Below are positions 25,435-39,100 of a stretch of 64,000 nt of DNA, one piece after another (the stretch's first letter is position 1; each line of letters begins with the position of its first letter). The DNA comes from Canna indica. Taxonomy: Eukaryota > Streptophyta > Magnoliopsida > Zingiberales > Cannaceae. The stretch is from positions 50,665,501 through 50,729,500 of the forward strand of contig CP136893.1 in NCBI GenBank assembly GCA_034359265.1, in the 5' to 3' direction. The position numbers and the translations under genes are program-made. The notes under the pieces were generated by a model, which was not told where the DNA came from, did not search any database, and worked only from the letters and a program-made list of their open reading frames with translations.

Positions 25435-28400
25435 GAAGTTGTTAATCGAGTTATTTTTTACAGACTAATGCAAAGAATTGCACGATTTTTCGAATAGAAT
25501 CTTAAACAAAGCCGACTGATTGAACTTCGGGGTATCGGCTAGAAAAGCCCAGCAATCTGAGTCCCGAGCGACTCTAGAACTTTCACTGTGATGGGAGAAG
25601 TTGTTAATCGAGTTATTTTTTACAGACTAATGCAAAGAATTGCACGATTTTTCGAATAGAATCTTGAACGAAACCGACTGATTGAACTTCGGGGTATCGG
25701 CTCGAAACGCCCAGAAATCTGAGTCCCGAGCGACTCCAGAACATTCACTGTGATGGGAGAAGTTGTTAATCGAGTTATTTTTTACAGACTAATGCAAAGA
25801 ATTGCACGATTTTTCGAATAGAATCTTGAACGAAGCCGACTGATTGAACTTCGGGGTATCAGGTCGAAACGTCCAGAAATTTGAGTCCCGAGCGACTCCA
25901 GAACGTTCACTGTGATGGGAGAAGTTGTTAATCGAGTTATTTTTTACAGACTAATGCAAAGAATTGCACGATTTTTCGAATAGAATCTTGAACGAAGCCG
26001 ACTGATTGAACTTCAGTGTATCGGCTCGAAACGTCCAGAAATTTGAGTCCCGAGCGACTCCAGATCGTTCACTGTGATGGGAGAAGTTGTTAATCGAGTT
26101 ATTTTTTACAGACTAATGCAAAGAATTGCACGATTTTTCGAATAGAATCTTGAACGAAGCCGACTGATTGAACTTCGGGGTATCGGCTCGAAACGCCCAG
26201 AAATCTGAGTCCCGAGCGACTCCAGAATATTCACTGTGATGGGAGAAGTTGTTAATCGAGTTATTTTTTACAGACTAATGCAAAGAATTGCACGATTTTT
26301 CGAATAGAATCTTGAACGAAGCTGACTGATTGAACTTCTGTGTATCGGCTCGAAACGTCCAGAAATTTGAGTCCCGAGCGACTCCAGAACGTTCACTGTG
26401 ATGGGAGAAGTTGTTAATCGAGTTATTTTTTACAGACTAATGCAAAGAATTGCACAATTTTTCGAATAGAATCTTGAACAAAGCTGACTGATTGAACTTT
26501 TGTGTATCGGCTCGAAACGTCCAGAAATTTGAGTCCCGAGCGACTCCAGAACGTTCACTGTGATGGGAGAAGTTGTTAATCGAGTTATTTTTTACAGACT
26601 AATGCAAAGAATTGCACGATTTTTCGAATAGAATCTTGAACGAAGCCGACTGATTGAACTTCGGGGTATCGGCTCAAAACGTCCAGAAATTTGAGTCCCG
26701 AGCGACTCCAGAACGTTCACTGTGATGGGAGAAGTTGTTAATCGAGTTATTTTTTACAGACTAATGCAAAGAATTGCACGATTTTTCGAATAGAATCTTG
26801 AACGAAGCCGACTGATTGAACTTCGGGGTATCGGCTCGAAACGCCCAGAAATCTGAGTCCCGAGCGACTCCAGAACATTCACTGTGATGGGAGAAGTTGT
26901 TAATCGAGTTATTTTTTACAGACTAATGCAAAGAATTGCACGATTTTTCGAATAGAATCTTGAACGAAGCCGACTGATTGAACTTCGGGGTATCGGCTCG
27001 AAACGTCCAGAAATTTGAGTCCCGAGCGACTCCAGAACGTTCACTGTGATGGGAGAAGTTGTTAATCGAGTTATTTTTTACAGACTAATGCAAAGAATTG
27101 CACGATTTTTCGAATAGAATCTTGAACGAAGCCGACTGATTGAACTTCAGTGTATCGGCTCGAAACGTCCAGAAATTTGAGTCCCGAGCGACTCCAGATC
27201 GTTAACTGTGATGGGAGAAGTTGTTAATCGAGTTATTTTTTACAGACTAATGCAAAGAATTGCACGATTTTTCGAATAGAATCTTGAACGAAGCCGACTG
27301 ATTGAACTTCGGGGAATCGGCTCGAAACGCCCAGAAAGCTGAGTCCCGAGCGACTCCAGAATATTCACTGTGATGGGAGAAGTTGTTAATCGAGTTATTT
27401 TTTACAGACTAATGCAAAGAATTGCACGATTTTTCGAATAGAATCTTGAACGAAGCCGACTGATTGAACTTCGGGGTATCGGCTCGAAACGCCCAGAAAT
27501 CTGAGTCCCGAGCGACTCCAGAACTTTCACTGTGATGGGAGAAGTTGTTAATCGAGTTATTTTTTACAGACTAATGCAAAGAATTGCACGATTTTTCGAA
27601 TAGAATCTTGAACGAAGCCGACTGATTGAACTTCGGGGTATCGGCTCGAAACGCCCAGAAATCTGTGTCCCGAGCCACTCCAGAACATTCACTGTGATGG
27701 AAGAAGTTGTTAATCGAGTTATTTTTTACAGACTAATGCAAAGAATTGCACGATTTTTCGAATAGAATCTTGAACGAAGCCGACTGATTGAACTTCAGTG
27801 TATCGGCTCGAAACGTCCAGAAATTTGAGTCCCGAGCGACTCCAGAACGTTCACTGTGATGGGAGAAGTTGTTAATCGAGTTATTTTTTACAGACTAATG
27901 CAAAGAATTGCACGATTTTTCGAATAGAATCTTGAACGAAGCCGACTGATTGAACTTCAGTGTATCGGCTCGAAACGCCCAGAAATTTGAGTCCCGAGCG
28001 ACTCCAGAACATTCACTGTGATGGGAGAAGTTGTTAATCGAGTTATTTTTTACAGACTAATGCAAAGAATTGCACGATTTTTCGAATAGAATCTTGAACG
28101 AAGCTGACTGATTGAACTTCTGTGTATCGGCTCGAAACGTCCAGAAATTTGAGTCCCGAGCGACTCCAGAACGTTCACTGTGATGGGAGAAGTTGTTAAT
28201 CGAGTTATTTTTTACAGACTAATGCAAAGAATTGCACGATTTTTCGAATAGAATCTTGAACGAAGCTGACTGATTGAACTTCTGTGTATCGGCTCGAAAC
28301 GTCCAGAAATTTGAGTCCCGAGCGACTCCAGAACGTTCACTGTGATGGGAGAAGTTGTTAATCGAGTTATTTTTTACAGACTAATGCAAAGAATTGCACG

Positions 28401-30780
28401 ATTTTTCGAATAGAATCTTGAACGAAGCCGACTGATTGAACTTCGGGGTATCGGCTCGAAACGTCCAGAAATTTGAGTCCCGAGCGACTCCAGAACGTTC
28501 ACTGTGATGGGAGAAGTTGTTAATCGAGTTATTTTTTACAGACTAATGCAAAGAATTGCACGATTTTTCGAATAGAATCTTGAACGAAGCCGACTGATTG
28601 AACTTCGGGGTATCGGCTCGAAACGCCCAGAAATCTGTGTCCCGAGCCACTCCAGAACATTCACTGTGATGGAAGAAGTTGTTAATCGAGTTATTTTTTA
28701 CAGACTAATGCAAAGAATTGCATGATTTTTCGAATAGAATCTTGAACGAAGCCGACTGATTGAACTTCGGGGTATCGGCTCGAAACGCCCAGAAATCTGA
28801 GTCCCGAGCGACTCCAGAACATTCACTGTGATGGGAGAAGTTGTTAATCGAGTTATTTTTTACAGACTAATGCAAAGAATTGCACGATTTTTCGAATAGA
28901 ATCTTGAACGAAGCCGACTGATTGAACTTCGGGGTATCGGCTCGAAACGTCCAGAAATTTGAGTCCCGAGCGACTCCAGAACGTTCACTGTGATGGGAGA
29001 AGTTGTTAATCGAGTTATTTTTTACAGACTAATGCAAAGAATTGCACGATTTTTCGAATAGAATCTTGAACGAAGCCGACTGATTGAACTTCAGTGTATC
29101 GGCTCGAAACGTCCAGAAATTTGAGTCCCGAGCGACTCCAGATCGTTAACTGTGATGGGAGAAGTTGTTAATCGAGTTATTTTTTACAGACTAATGCAAA
29201 GAATTGCACGATTTTTCGAATAGAATCTTGAACGAAGCCGACTGATTGAACTTCGGGGAATCGGCTCGAAACGCCCAGAAAGCTGAGTCCCGAGCGACTC
29301 CAGAATATTCACTGTGATGGGAGAAGTTGTTAATCGAGTTATTTTTTACAGACTAATGCAAAGAATTGCACGATTTTTCGAATAGAATCTTGAACGAAGC
29401 CGACTGATTGAACTTCGGGGTATCGGCTCGAAACGCCCAGAAATCTGAGTCCCGAGCGACTCCAGAACTTTCACTGTGATGGGAGAAGTTGTTAATCGAG
29501 TTATTTTTTACAGACTAATGCAAAGAATTGCACGATTTTTCGAATAGAATCTTGAACGAAGCCGACTGATTGAACTTCGGGGTATCGGCTCGAAACGCCC
29601 AGAAATCTGTGTCCCGAGCCACTCCAGAACATTCACTGTGATGGAAGAAGTTGTTAATCGAGTTATTTTTTACAGACTAATGCAAAGAATTGCACGATTT
29701 TTCGAATAGAATCTTGAACGAAGCCGACTGATTGAACTTCAGTGTATCGGCTCGAAACGTCCAGAAATTTGAGTCCCGAGCGACTCCAGAACGTTCACTG
29801 TGATGGGAGAAGTTGTTAATCGAGTTATTTTTTACAGACTAATGCAAAGAATTGCACGATTTTTCGAATAGAATCTTGAACGAAGCCGACTGATTGAACT
29901 TCAGTGTATCGGCTCGAAACGCCCAGAAATTTGAGTCCCGAGCGACTCCAGAACATTCACTGTGATGGGAGAAGTTGTTAATCGAGTTATTTTTTACAGA
30001 CTAATGCAAAGAATTGCACGATTTTTCGAATAGAATCTTGAACGAAGCTGACTGATTGAACTTCTGTGTATCGGCTCGAAACGTCCAGAAATTTGAGTCC
30101 CGAGCGACTCCAGAACGTTCACTGTGATGGGAGAAGTTGTTAATCGAGTTATTTTTTACAGACTAATGCAAAGAATTGCACGATTTTTCGAATAGAATTT
30201 TGAACGAAGCTGACTGATTGAACTTCTGTGTATCGGCTCGAAACGTCCAGAAATTTGAGTCCCGAGCGACTCCAGAACGTTCACTGTGATGGGAGAAGTT
30301 GTTAATCGAGTTATTTTTTACAGACTAATGCAAAGAATTGCACGATTTTTCGAATAGAATCTTGAACGAAGCCGACTGATTGAACTTCGGGGTATCGGCT
30401 CGAAACGTCCAGAAATTTGAGTCCCGAGCGACTCCAGAACGTTCACTGTGATGGGAGAAGTTGTTAATCGAGTTATTTTTTACAGACTAATGCAAAGAAT
30501 TGCACGATTTTTCGAATAGAATCTTGAACGAAGCCGACTGATTGAACTTCGGGGTATCGGCTCGAAACGCCCAGAAATCTGTGTCCCGAGCCACTCCAGA
30601 ACATTCACTGTGATGGAAGAAGTTGTTAATCGAGTTATTTTTTACAGACTAATGCAAAGAATTGCACGATTTTTCGAATAGAATCTTGAACGAAGCCGAC
30701 TGATTGAACTTCAGTGTATCGGCTCGAAACGTCCAGAAATTTGAGTCTCGAGCGACTCCAGAACGTTCACTGTGATGGGA
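25435..30780 (+). repeat. Expanded family 1 unit (33 monomers, 5,346 bp)
   Basis: The order is J-K-B-C-D-E-F-G, then A-M-C-D'-L-H-I-N-E-E-M-H twice (26,731-28,674 and 28,675-30,618), then I. Removing one 12-monomer copy restores the 21-monomer order. The two 1,944-bp copies share private changes seen nowhere else in the window: GTTAACTG at 27,201 and 29,145, and AGAAAGCTGAG in both D' units. Duplication therefore followed those mutations. The second copy has its own GCATGATT (A at 28,675) and GAATTTTGAAC (E at 30,133). Confidence 0.9.
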
Positions 30781-33048
30781 GAAGTTGTTAATCGAGTTAT
30801 TTTTTACAGACTAATGCAAAGAATTGCACGATTTTTCGAATAGAATCTTAAACAAAGCCGACTGATTGAACTTCGGGGTATCGGCTAGAAAAGCCCAGCA
30901 ATCTGAGTCCCGAGCGACTCTAGAACTTTCACTGTGATGGGAGAAGTTGTTAATCGAGTTATTTTTTACAGACTAATGCAAAGAATTGCACGATTTTTCG
31001 AATAGAATCTTGAACGAAACCGACTGATTGAACTTCGGGGTATCGGCTCGAAACGCCCAGAAATCTGAGTCCCGAGCGACTCCAGAACATTCACTGTGAT
31101 GGGAGAAGTTGTTAATCGAGTTATTTTTTACAGACTAATGCAAAGAATTGCACGATTTTTCGAATAGAATCTTGAACGAAGCCGACTGATTGAACTTCGG
31201 GGTATCGGGTCGAAACGTCCAGAAATTTGAGTCCCGAGCGACTCCAGAACGTTCACTGTGATGGGAGAAGTTGTTAATCGAGTTATTTTTTACAGACTAA
31301 TGCAAAGAATTGCACGATTTTTCGAATAGAATCTTGAACGAAGCCGACTGATTGAACTTCAGTGTATCGGCTCGAAATGTCCAGAAATTTGAGTCCCGAG
31401 CGACTCCAGATCGTTCACTGTGATGGGAGAAGTTGTTAATCGAGTTATTTTTTACAGACTAATGCAAAGAATTGCACGATTTTTCGAATAGAATCTTGAA
31501 CGAAGCCGACTGATTGAACTTCGGGGTATCGGCTCAAAACGCCCAGAAATCTGAGTCCCGAGCGACTCCAGAATATTCACTGTGATGGGAGAAGTTGTTA
31601 ATCGAGTTATTTTTTACAGACTAATGCAAAGAATTGCACGATTTTTCGAATAGAATCTTGAACGAAGCTGACTGATTGAACTTCTGTGTATCGGCTCGAA
31701 ACGTCCAGAAATTTGAGTCCCGAGCGACTCCAGAACGTTCACTGTGATGGGAGAAGTTGTTAATCGAGTTATTTTTTACAGACTAATGCAAAGAATTGCA
31801 CAATTTTTCGAATAGAATCTTGAACAAAGCTGACTGATTGAACTTTTGTGTATCGGCTCGAAACGTCCAGAAATTTGAGTCCCGAGCGACTCCAGAACGT
31901 TCACTGTGATGGGAGAAGTTGTTAATCGAGTTATTTTTTACAGACTAATGCAAAGAATTGCACGATTTTTCGAATAGAATCTTGAACGAAGCCGACTGAT
32001 TGAACTTCGGGGTATCGGCTCAAAACGTCCAGAAATTTGAGTCCCGAGCGACTCCAGAACGTTCACTGTGATGGGAGAAGTTGTTAATCGAGTTATTTTT
32101 TACAGACTAATGCAAAGAATTGCACGATTTTTCGAATAGAATCTTGAACGAAGCCGACTGATTGAACTTCGGGGTATCGGCTCGAAACGCCCAGAAATCT
32201 GAGTCCCGAGCGACTCCAGAACATTCACTGTGATGGGAGAAGTTGTTAATCGAGTTATTTTTTACAGACTAATGCAAAGAATTGCACGATTTTTCGAATA
32301 GAATCTTGAACGAAGCCGACTGATTGAACTTCGGGGTATCGGCTCGAAACGTCCAGAAATTTGAGTCCCGAGCGACTCCAGAACGTTCACTGTGATGGGA
32401 GAAGTTGTTAATCGAGTTATTTTTTACAGACTAATGCAAAGAATTGCACGATTTTTCGAATAGAATCTTGAACGAAGCCGACTGATTGAACTTCAGTGTA
32501 TCGGCTCGAAACGTCCAGAAATTTGAGTCCCGAGCGACTCCAGATCGTTCACTGTGATGGGAGAAGTTGTTAATCGAGTTATTTTTTACAGACTAATGCA
32601 AAGAATTGCACGATTTTTCGAATAGAATCTTGAACGAAGCCGACTGATTGAACTTCGGGGTATCGGCTCGAAACGCCCAGAAATCTGAGTCCCGAGCGAC
32701 TCCAGAACTTTCACTGTGATGGGAGAAGTTGTTAATCGAGTTATTTTTTACAGACTAATGCAAAGAATTGCACGATTTTTCGAATAGAATCTTGAACGAA
32801 GCCGACTGATTGAACTTCGGGGTATCGGCTCGAAACGCCCAGAAATCTGTGTCCCGAGCCACTCCAGAACATTCACTGTGATGGAAGAAGTTGTTAATCG
32901 AGTTATTTTTTACAGACTAATGCAAAGAATTGCACGATTTTTCGAATAGAATCTTGAACGAAGCCGACTGATTGAACTTCAGTGTATCGGCTCGAAACGT
33001 CCAGAAATTTGAGTCTCGAGCGACTCCAGAACGTTCACTGTGATGGGA
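30781..33048 (+). repeat. Shortened family 1 unit (14 monomers, 2,268 bp)
   Basis: The order is J-K-B-C-D-E-F-G-A-M-C-L-H-I. D' is missing between C and L, and N-E-E-M-H-I is missing at the end. The last I carries the GAGTCTCGAG marker that belongs to the terminal H-I pair of the full unit, so the deletion probably joined the two H-I pairs in register. All monomers remain 162 bp. Confidence 0.84.
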
Positions 33049-36000
33049 GAAGTTGTTAATCGAGTTATTTTTTACAGACTAATGCAAAGAATTGCACGAT
33101 TTTTCGAATAGAATCTTAAACAAAGCCGACTGATTGAACTTCGGGGTATCGGCTAGAAAAGCCCAGCAATCTGAGTCCCGAGCGACTCTAGAACTTTCAC
33201 TGTGATGGGAGAAGTTGTTAATCGAGTTATTTTTTACAGACTAATGCAAAGAATTGCACGATTTTTCGAATAGAATCTTGAACGAAACCGACTGATTGAA
33301 CTTCGGGGTATCGGCTCGAAACGCCCAGAAATCTGAGTCCCGAGCGACTCCAGAACATTCACTGTGATGGGAGAAGTTGTTAATCGAGTTATTTTTTACA
33401 GACTAATGCAAAGAATTGCACGATTTTTCGAATAGAATCTTGAACGAAGCCGACTGATTGAACTTCGGGGTATCGGGTCGAAACGTCCAGAAATTTGAGT
33501 CCCGAGCGACTCCAGAACGTTCACTGTGATGGGAGAAGTTGTTAATCGAGTTATTTTTTACAGACTAATGCAAAGAATTGCACGATTTTTCGAATAGAAT
33601 CTTGAACGAAGCCGACTGATTGAACTTCAGTGTATCGGCTCGAAACGCCCAGAAATCTGAGTCCCGAGCGACTCCAGAATATTCACTGTGATGGGAGAAG
33701 TTGTTAATCGAGTTATTTTTTACAGACTAATGCAAAGAATTGCACGATTTTTCGAATAGAATCTTGAACGAAGCTGACTGATTGAACTTCTGTGTATCGG
33801 CTCGAAATGTCCAGAAATTTGAGTCCCGAGCGACTCCAGAACGTTCACTGTGATGGGAGAAGTTGTTAATCGAGTTATTTTTTACAGACTAATGCAAAGA
33901 ATTGCACAATTTTTCGAATAGAATCTTGAACAAAGCTGACTGATTGAACTTTTGTGTATCGGCTCGAAACGTCCAGAAATTTGAGTCCCGAGCGACTCCA
34001 GAACGTTCACTGTGATGGGAGAAGTTGTTAATCGAGTTATTTTTTACAGACTAATGCAAAGAATTGCACGATTTTTCGAATAGAATCTTGAACGAAGCCG
34101 ACTGATTGAACTTCGGGGTATCGGCTCAAAACGTCCAGAAATTTGAGTCCCGAGCGACTCCAGAACGTTCACTGTGATGGGAGAAGTTGTTAATCGAGTT
34201 ATTTTTTACAGACTAATGCAAAGAATTGCACGATTTTTCGAATAGAATCTTGAACGAAGCCGACTGATTGAACTTCGGGGTATCGGCTCGAAACGCCCAG
34301 AAATCTGAGTCCCGAGCGACTCCAGAACATTCACTGTGATGGGAGAAGTTGTTAATCGAGTTATTTTTTACAGACTAATGCAAAGAATTGCACGATTTTT
34401 CGAATAGAATCTTGAACGAAGCCGACTGATTGAACTTCGGGGTATCGGCTCGAAACGTCCAGAAATTTGAGTCCCGAGCGACTCCAGAACGTTCACTGTG
34501 ATGGGAGAAGTTGTTAATCGAGTTATTTTTTACAGACTAATGCAAAGAATTGCACGATTTTTCGAATAGAATCTTGAACGAAGCCGACTGATTGAACTTC
34601 AGTGTATCGGCTCGAAACGTCCAGAAATTTGAGTCCCGAGCGACTCCAGATCGTTCACTGTGATGGGAGAAGTTGTTAATCGAGTTATTTTTTACAGACT
34701 AATGCAAAGAATTGCACGATTTTTCGAATAGAATCTTGAACGAAGCCGACTGATTGAACTTCGGGGAATCGGCTCGAAACGCCCAGAAATCTGTGTCCCG
34801 AGCGACTCCAGAATATTCACTGTGATGGGAGAAGTTGTTAATCGAGTTATTTTTTACAGACTAATGCAAAGAATTGCACGATTTTTCGAATAGAATCTTG
34901 AACGAAGCCGACTGATTGAACTACGGGGTATCGGCTCGAAACGCCCAGAAATCTGAGTCCCGAGCGACTCCAGAACTTTCACTGTGATGGGAGAAGTTGT
35001 TAATCGAGTTATTTTTTACAGACTAATGCAAAGAATTGCACGATTTTTCGAATAGAATCTTGAACGAAGCCGACTGATTGAACTTCGGGGTATCGGCTCG
35101 AAACGCCCAGAAATCTGTGTCCCGAGCCACTCCAGAACATTCACTGTGATGGAAGAAGTTGTTAATCGAGTTATTTTTTACAGACTAATGCAAAGAATTG
35201 CACGATTTTTCGAATAGAATCTTGAACGAAGCCGACTGATTGAACTTCAGTGTATCGGCTCGAAACGTCCAGAAATTTGAGTCCCGAGCGACTCCAGAAC
35301 GTTCACTGTGATGGGAGAAGTTGTTAATCGAGTTATTTTTTACAGACTAATGCAAAGAATTGCACGATTTTTCGAATAGAATCTTGAACGAAGCCGACTG
35401 ATTGAACTTCAGTGTATCGGCTCGAAACGCCCAGAAATTTGAGTCCCGAGCGACTCCAGAACATTCACTGTGATGGGAGAAGTTGTTAATCGAGTTATTT
35501 TTTACAGACTAATGCAAAGAATTGCACGATTTTTCGAATAGAATCTTGAACGAAGCTGACTGATTGAACTTCTGTGTATCGGCTCGAAACGTCCAGAAAT
35601 TTGAGTCCCGAGCGACTCCAGAACGTTCGCTGTGATGGGAGAAGTTGTTAATCGAGTTATTTTTTACAGACTAATGCAAAGAATTGCACGATTTTTCGAA
35701 TAGAATCTTGAACGAAGCTGACTGATTGAACTTCTGTGTATCGGCTCGAAACGTCCAGAAATTTGAGTCCCGAGCGACTCCAGAACGTTCACTGTGATGG
35801 GAGAAGTTGTTAATCGAGTTATTTTTTACAGACTAATGCAAAGAATTGCACGATTTTTCGAATAGAATCTTGAACGAAGCCGACTGATTGAACTTCGGGG
35901 TATCGGCTCGAAACGTCCAGAAATTTGAGTCCCGAGCGACTCCAGAACGTTCACTGTGATGGGAGAAGTTGTTAATCGAGTTATTTTTTACAGACTAATG

Positions 36001-36126
36001 CAAAGAATTGCACGATTTTTCGAATAGAATCTTGAACGAAGCCGACTGATTGAACTTCCGTGTATCGGCTCGAAACGTCCAGAAATTTGAGTCCCGAGCG
36101 ACTCCAGATCGTTCACTGTGATGGGA
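33049..36126 (+). repeat. Last near-complete family 1 unit (19 monomers), with a fused C/D monomer
   Basis: The order is J-K-B-[C/D]-E-F-G-A-M-C-D'-L-H-I-N-E-E-M-C. The monomer at 33,535 has the CAGT front of C and the C114, C123, AATATT end of D, and it replaces two monomers of the reference. Classes F (33,859) and G (34,021) appear here for the last time. The terminal C at 35,965 has a private CTTCCGTGTATC change that reappears at 40,339. Confidence 0.83.
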
Positions 36127-39100
36127 GAAGTTATTAATCGAGTTATTTTTTACAGACTAATGCAAAGAATTGCACGATTTTTCGAATAGAATCTTGAACG
36201 AAGCCGACTGATTGAACTTCGGGGTATCGGCTCGAAACGCCCAGAAATCTGAGTCCCGAGCGACTCCAGAACTTTCACTGTGATGGGAGAAGTTGTTAAT
36301 CGAGTTATTTTTTACAGACTAATGCAAAGAATTGCACGATTTTTCGAATAGAATCTTGAACGAAGCCGACTGATTGAACTTCGGGGTATCGGCTCGAAAC
36401 GCCCAGAAATCTGTGTCCCGAGCCACTCCAGAACATTCACTGTGATGGAAGAAGTTGTTAATCGAGTTATTTTTTACAGACTAATGCAAAGAATTGCACG
36501 ATTTTTCGAATAGAATCTTGAACGAAGCCGACTGATTGAACTTCAGTGTATCGGCTCGAAACGTCCAGAAATTTGAGTCCCGAGCGACTCCAGAACGTTC
36601 ACTGTGATGGGAGAAGTTGTTAATCGAGTTATTTTTTACAGACTAATGCAAAGAATTGCACGATTTTTCGAATAGAATCTTGAACGAAGCCGACTGATTG
36701 AACTTCGGGGTATCGGCTCGAAACGCCCAGAAATCTGTGTCCCGAGCGACTCCAGAACTTTCACTGTGATGGGAGAAGTTGTTAATCGAGTTATTTTTTA
36801 CAGACTAATGCAAAGAATTGCACGATTTTTCGAATAGAATCTTGAACGAAGCCGACTGATTGAACTACGGGGTATCGGCTCGAAACGCCCAGAAATCTGA
36901 GTCCCGAGCGACTCCAGAACTTTCACTGTGATGGGAGAAGTTGTTAATCGAGTTATTTTTTACAGACTAATGCAAAGAATTGCACGATTTTTCGAATAGA
37001 ATCTTGAACGAAGCTGACTGATTGAACTTCTGTGTATCGGCTCGAAACGTCCAGAAATTTGAGTCCCGAGCAACTCCAGAACGTTCACTGTGATGGGAGA
37101 AGTTGTTAATCGAGTTATTTTTTACAGACTAATGCAAAGAATTGCACGATTTTTCGAATAGAATCTTGAACGAAGCCGACTGATTGAACTTCAGTGTATC
37201 GGCTCGAAACGTCCAGAAATTTGAGTCCCGAGCGACTCCAGAACTTTCACTGTGATGGGAGAAGTTGTTAATCGAGTTATTTTTTACAGACTAACGCAAA
37301 GAATTGCACGATTTTTCGAATAAAATCTTGAACGAAGCCGACTGATTGAACTTCGGGGTATCGGCTCGAAACGCCCAGAAATCTGAGTCCCGAGCGACTC
37401 CAGAACATTCACTGTGATGGGAGAAGTTGTTAATCGAGTTATTTTTTACAGACTAATGCAAAGAATTGCACGATTTTTCGAATAGAATCTTGAACGAAGC
37501 CGACTGATTGAACTTCGGGGTATCGGCTCGAAACGTCCAGAAATTTGAGTCCCGAGCGACTCCAGAACGTTCACTGTGATGGGAGAAGTTGTTAATCGAG
37601 TTATTTTTTACAGACTAATGCAAAGAATTGCATGATTTTTCGAATAGAATCTTGAACGAAGCCGACTGATTGAACTTGTGTGTATCGGCTCGAAACGTCC
37701 AGAAATTTGAGTCCCGAGCGACTCCAGATCGTTCACTGTGATGGGAGAAGTTGTTAATCGAGTTATTTTTTACAGACTAATGCAAAGAATTGCACGATTT
37801 TTTGAATAGAATCTTGAACAAAGCCGACTGATTGAACTTCGGGGTATCGGCTCGAAACGTCCAGAAATTTGAGTCCCGAGCGACTCCAGAACGTTCACTG
37901 TGATGGGAGAAGTTGTTAATCGAGTTATTTTTTACAGACTAATGCAAAGAATTGCACGATTTTTCGAATAGAATCTTAAACAAAGCCGACTGATTGAACT
38001 TCGGGGTATCGGCTCGAAACGTCCAGAAATTTGAGTCCCGAGCGACTCCAGATCGTTCACTGTGATGGGAGAAGTTATTAATCGAGTTATTTTTTACAGA
38101 CTAATGCAAAGAATTGCACGATTTTTCGAATAGAATCTTGAACGAAGCCGACTGATTGAACTTCGGGGTATCGGCTCGAAACGCCCAGAAATCTGAGTCC
38201 CGAGCGACTCCAGAATATTCACTGTGATGGGAGAAGTTGTTAATCGAGTTATTTTTTACAGACTAATGCAAAGAATTGCATGATTTTTCGAATAGAATCT
38301 TGAACGAAGCCGACTGATTGAACTTCGGGATATCGGCTCGAAACGCCCAGAAATCTGAGTCCCGAGCGACTCCAGAACTTTCACTGTGATGGGAGAAGTT
38401 GTTAATCGAGTTATTTTTTACAGACTAATGCAAAGAATTGCACGATTTTTCGAATAGAATCTTGAACGAAGCCGACTGATTGAACTTCGGGGTATCGGCT
38501 CGAAACGCCCAGAAATCTGTGTCCCGAGCCACTCCAGAACATTCACTGTGATGGAAGAAGTTGTTAATCGAGTTATTTTTTACAGACTAATGCAAAGAAT
38601 TGCACGATTTTTCGAATAGAATCTTGAACGAAGCCGACTGATTGAACTTCAGTGTATCGGCTCGAAACGTCCAGAAATTTGAGTCCCGAGCGACTCCAGA
38701 ACGTTCACTGTGATGGGAGAAGTTGTTAATCGAGTTATTTTTTACAGACTAATGCAAAGAATTGCACGATTTTTCGAATAGAATCTTGAACGAAGCCGAC
38801 TGATTGAACTTCAGTGTATCGGCTCGAAACGCCCAGAAATTTGAGTCCCGAGCGACTCCAGAACGTTCACTGTGATGGGAGAAGTTGTTAATCGAGTTAT
38901 TTTTTACAGACTAATGCAAAGAATTGCACGATTTTTCGAATAGAATCTTGAACGAAGCCGACTGATTGAACTTCAGTGTATCGGCTCGAAACGTCCAGAA
39001 ATTTGAGTCCCGAGCGACTCCAGATCGTTCACTGTGATGGGAGAAGTTGTTAATCGAGTTATTTTTTACAGACTAATGCAAAGAATTGCACGATTTTTCG

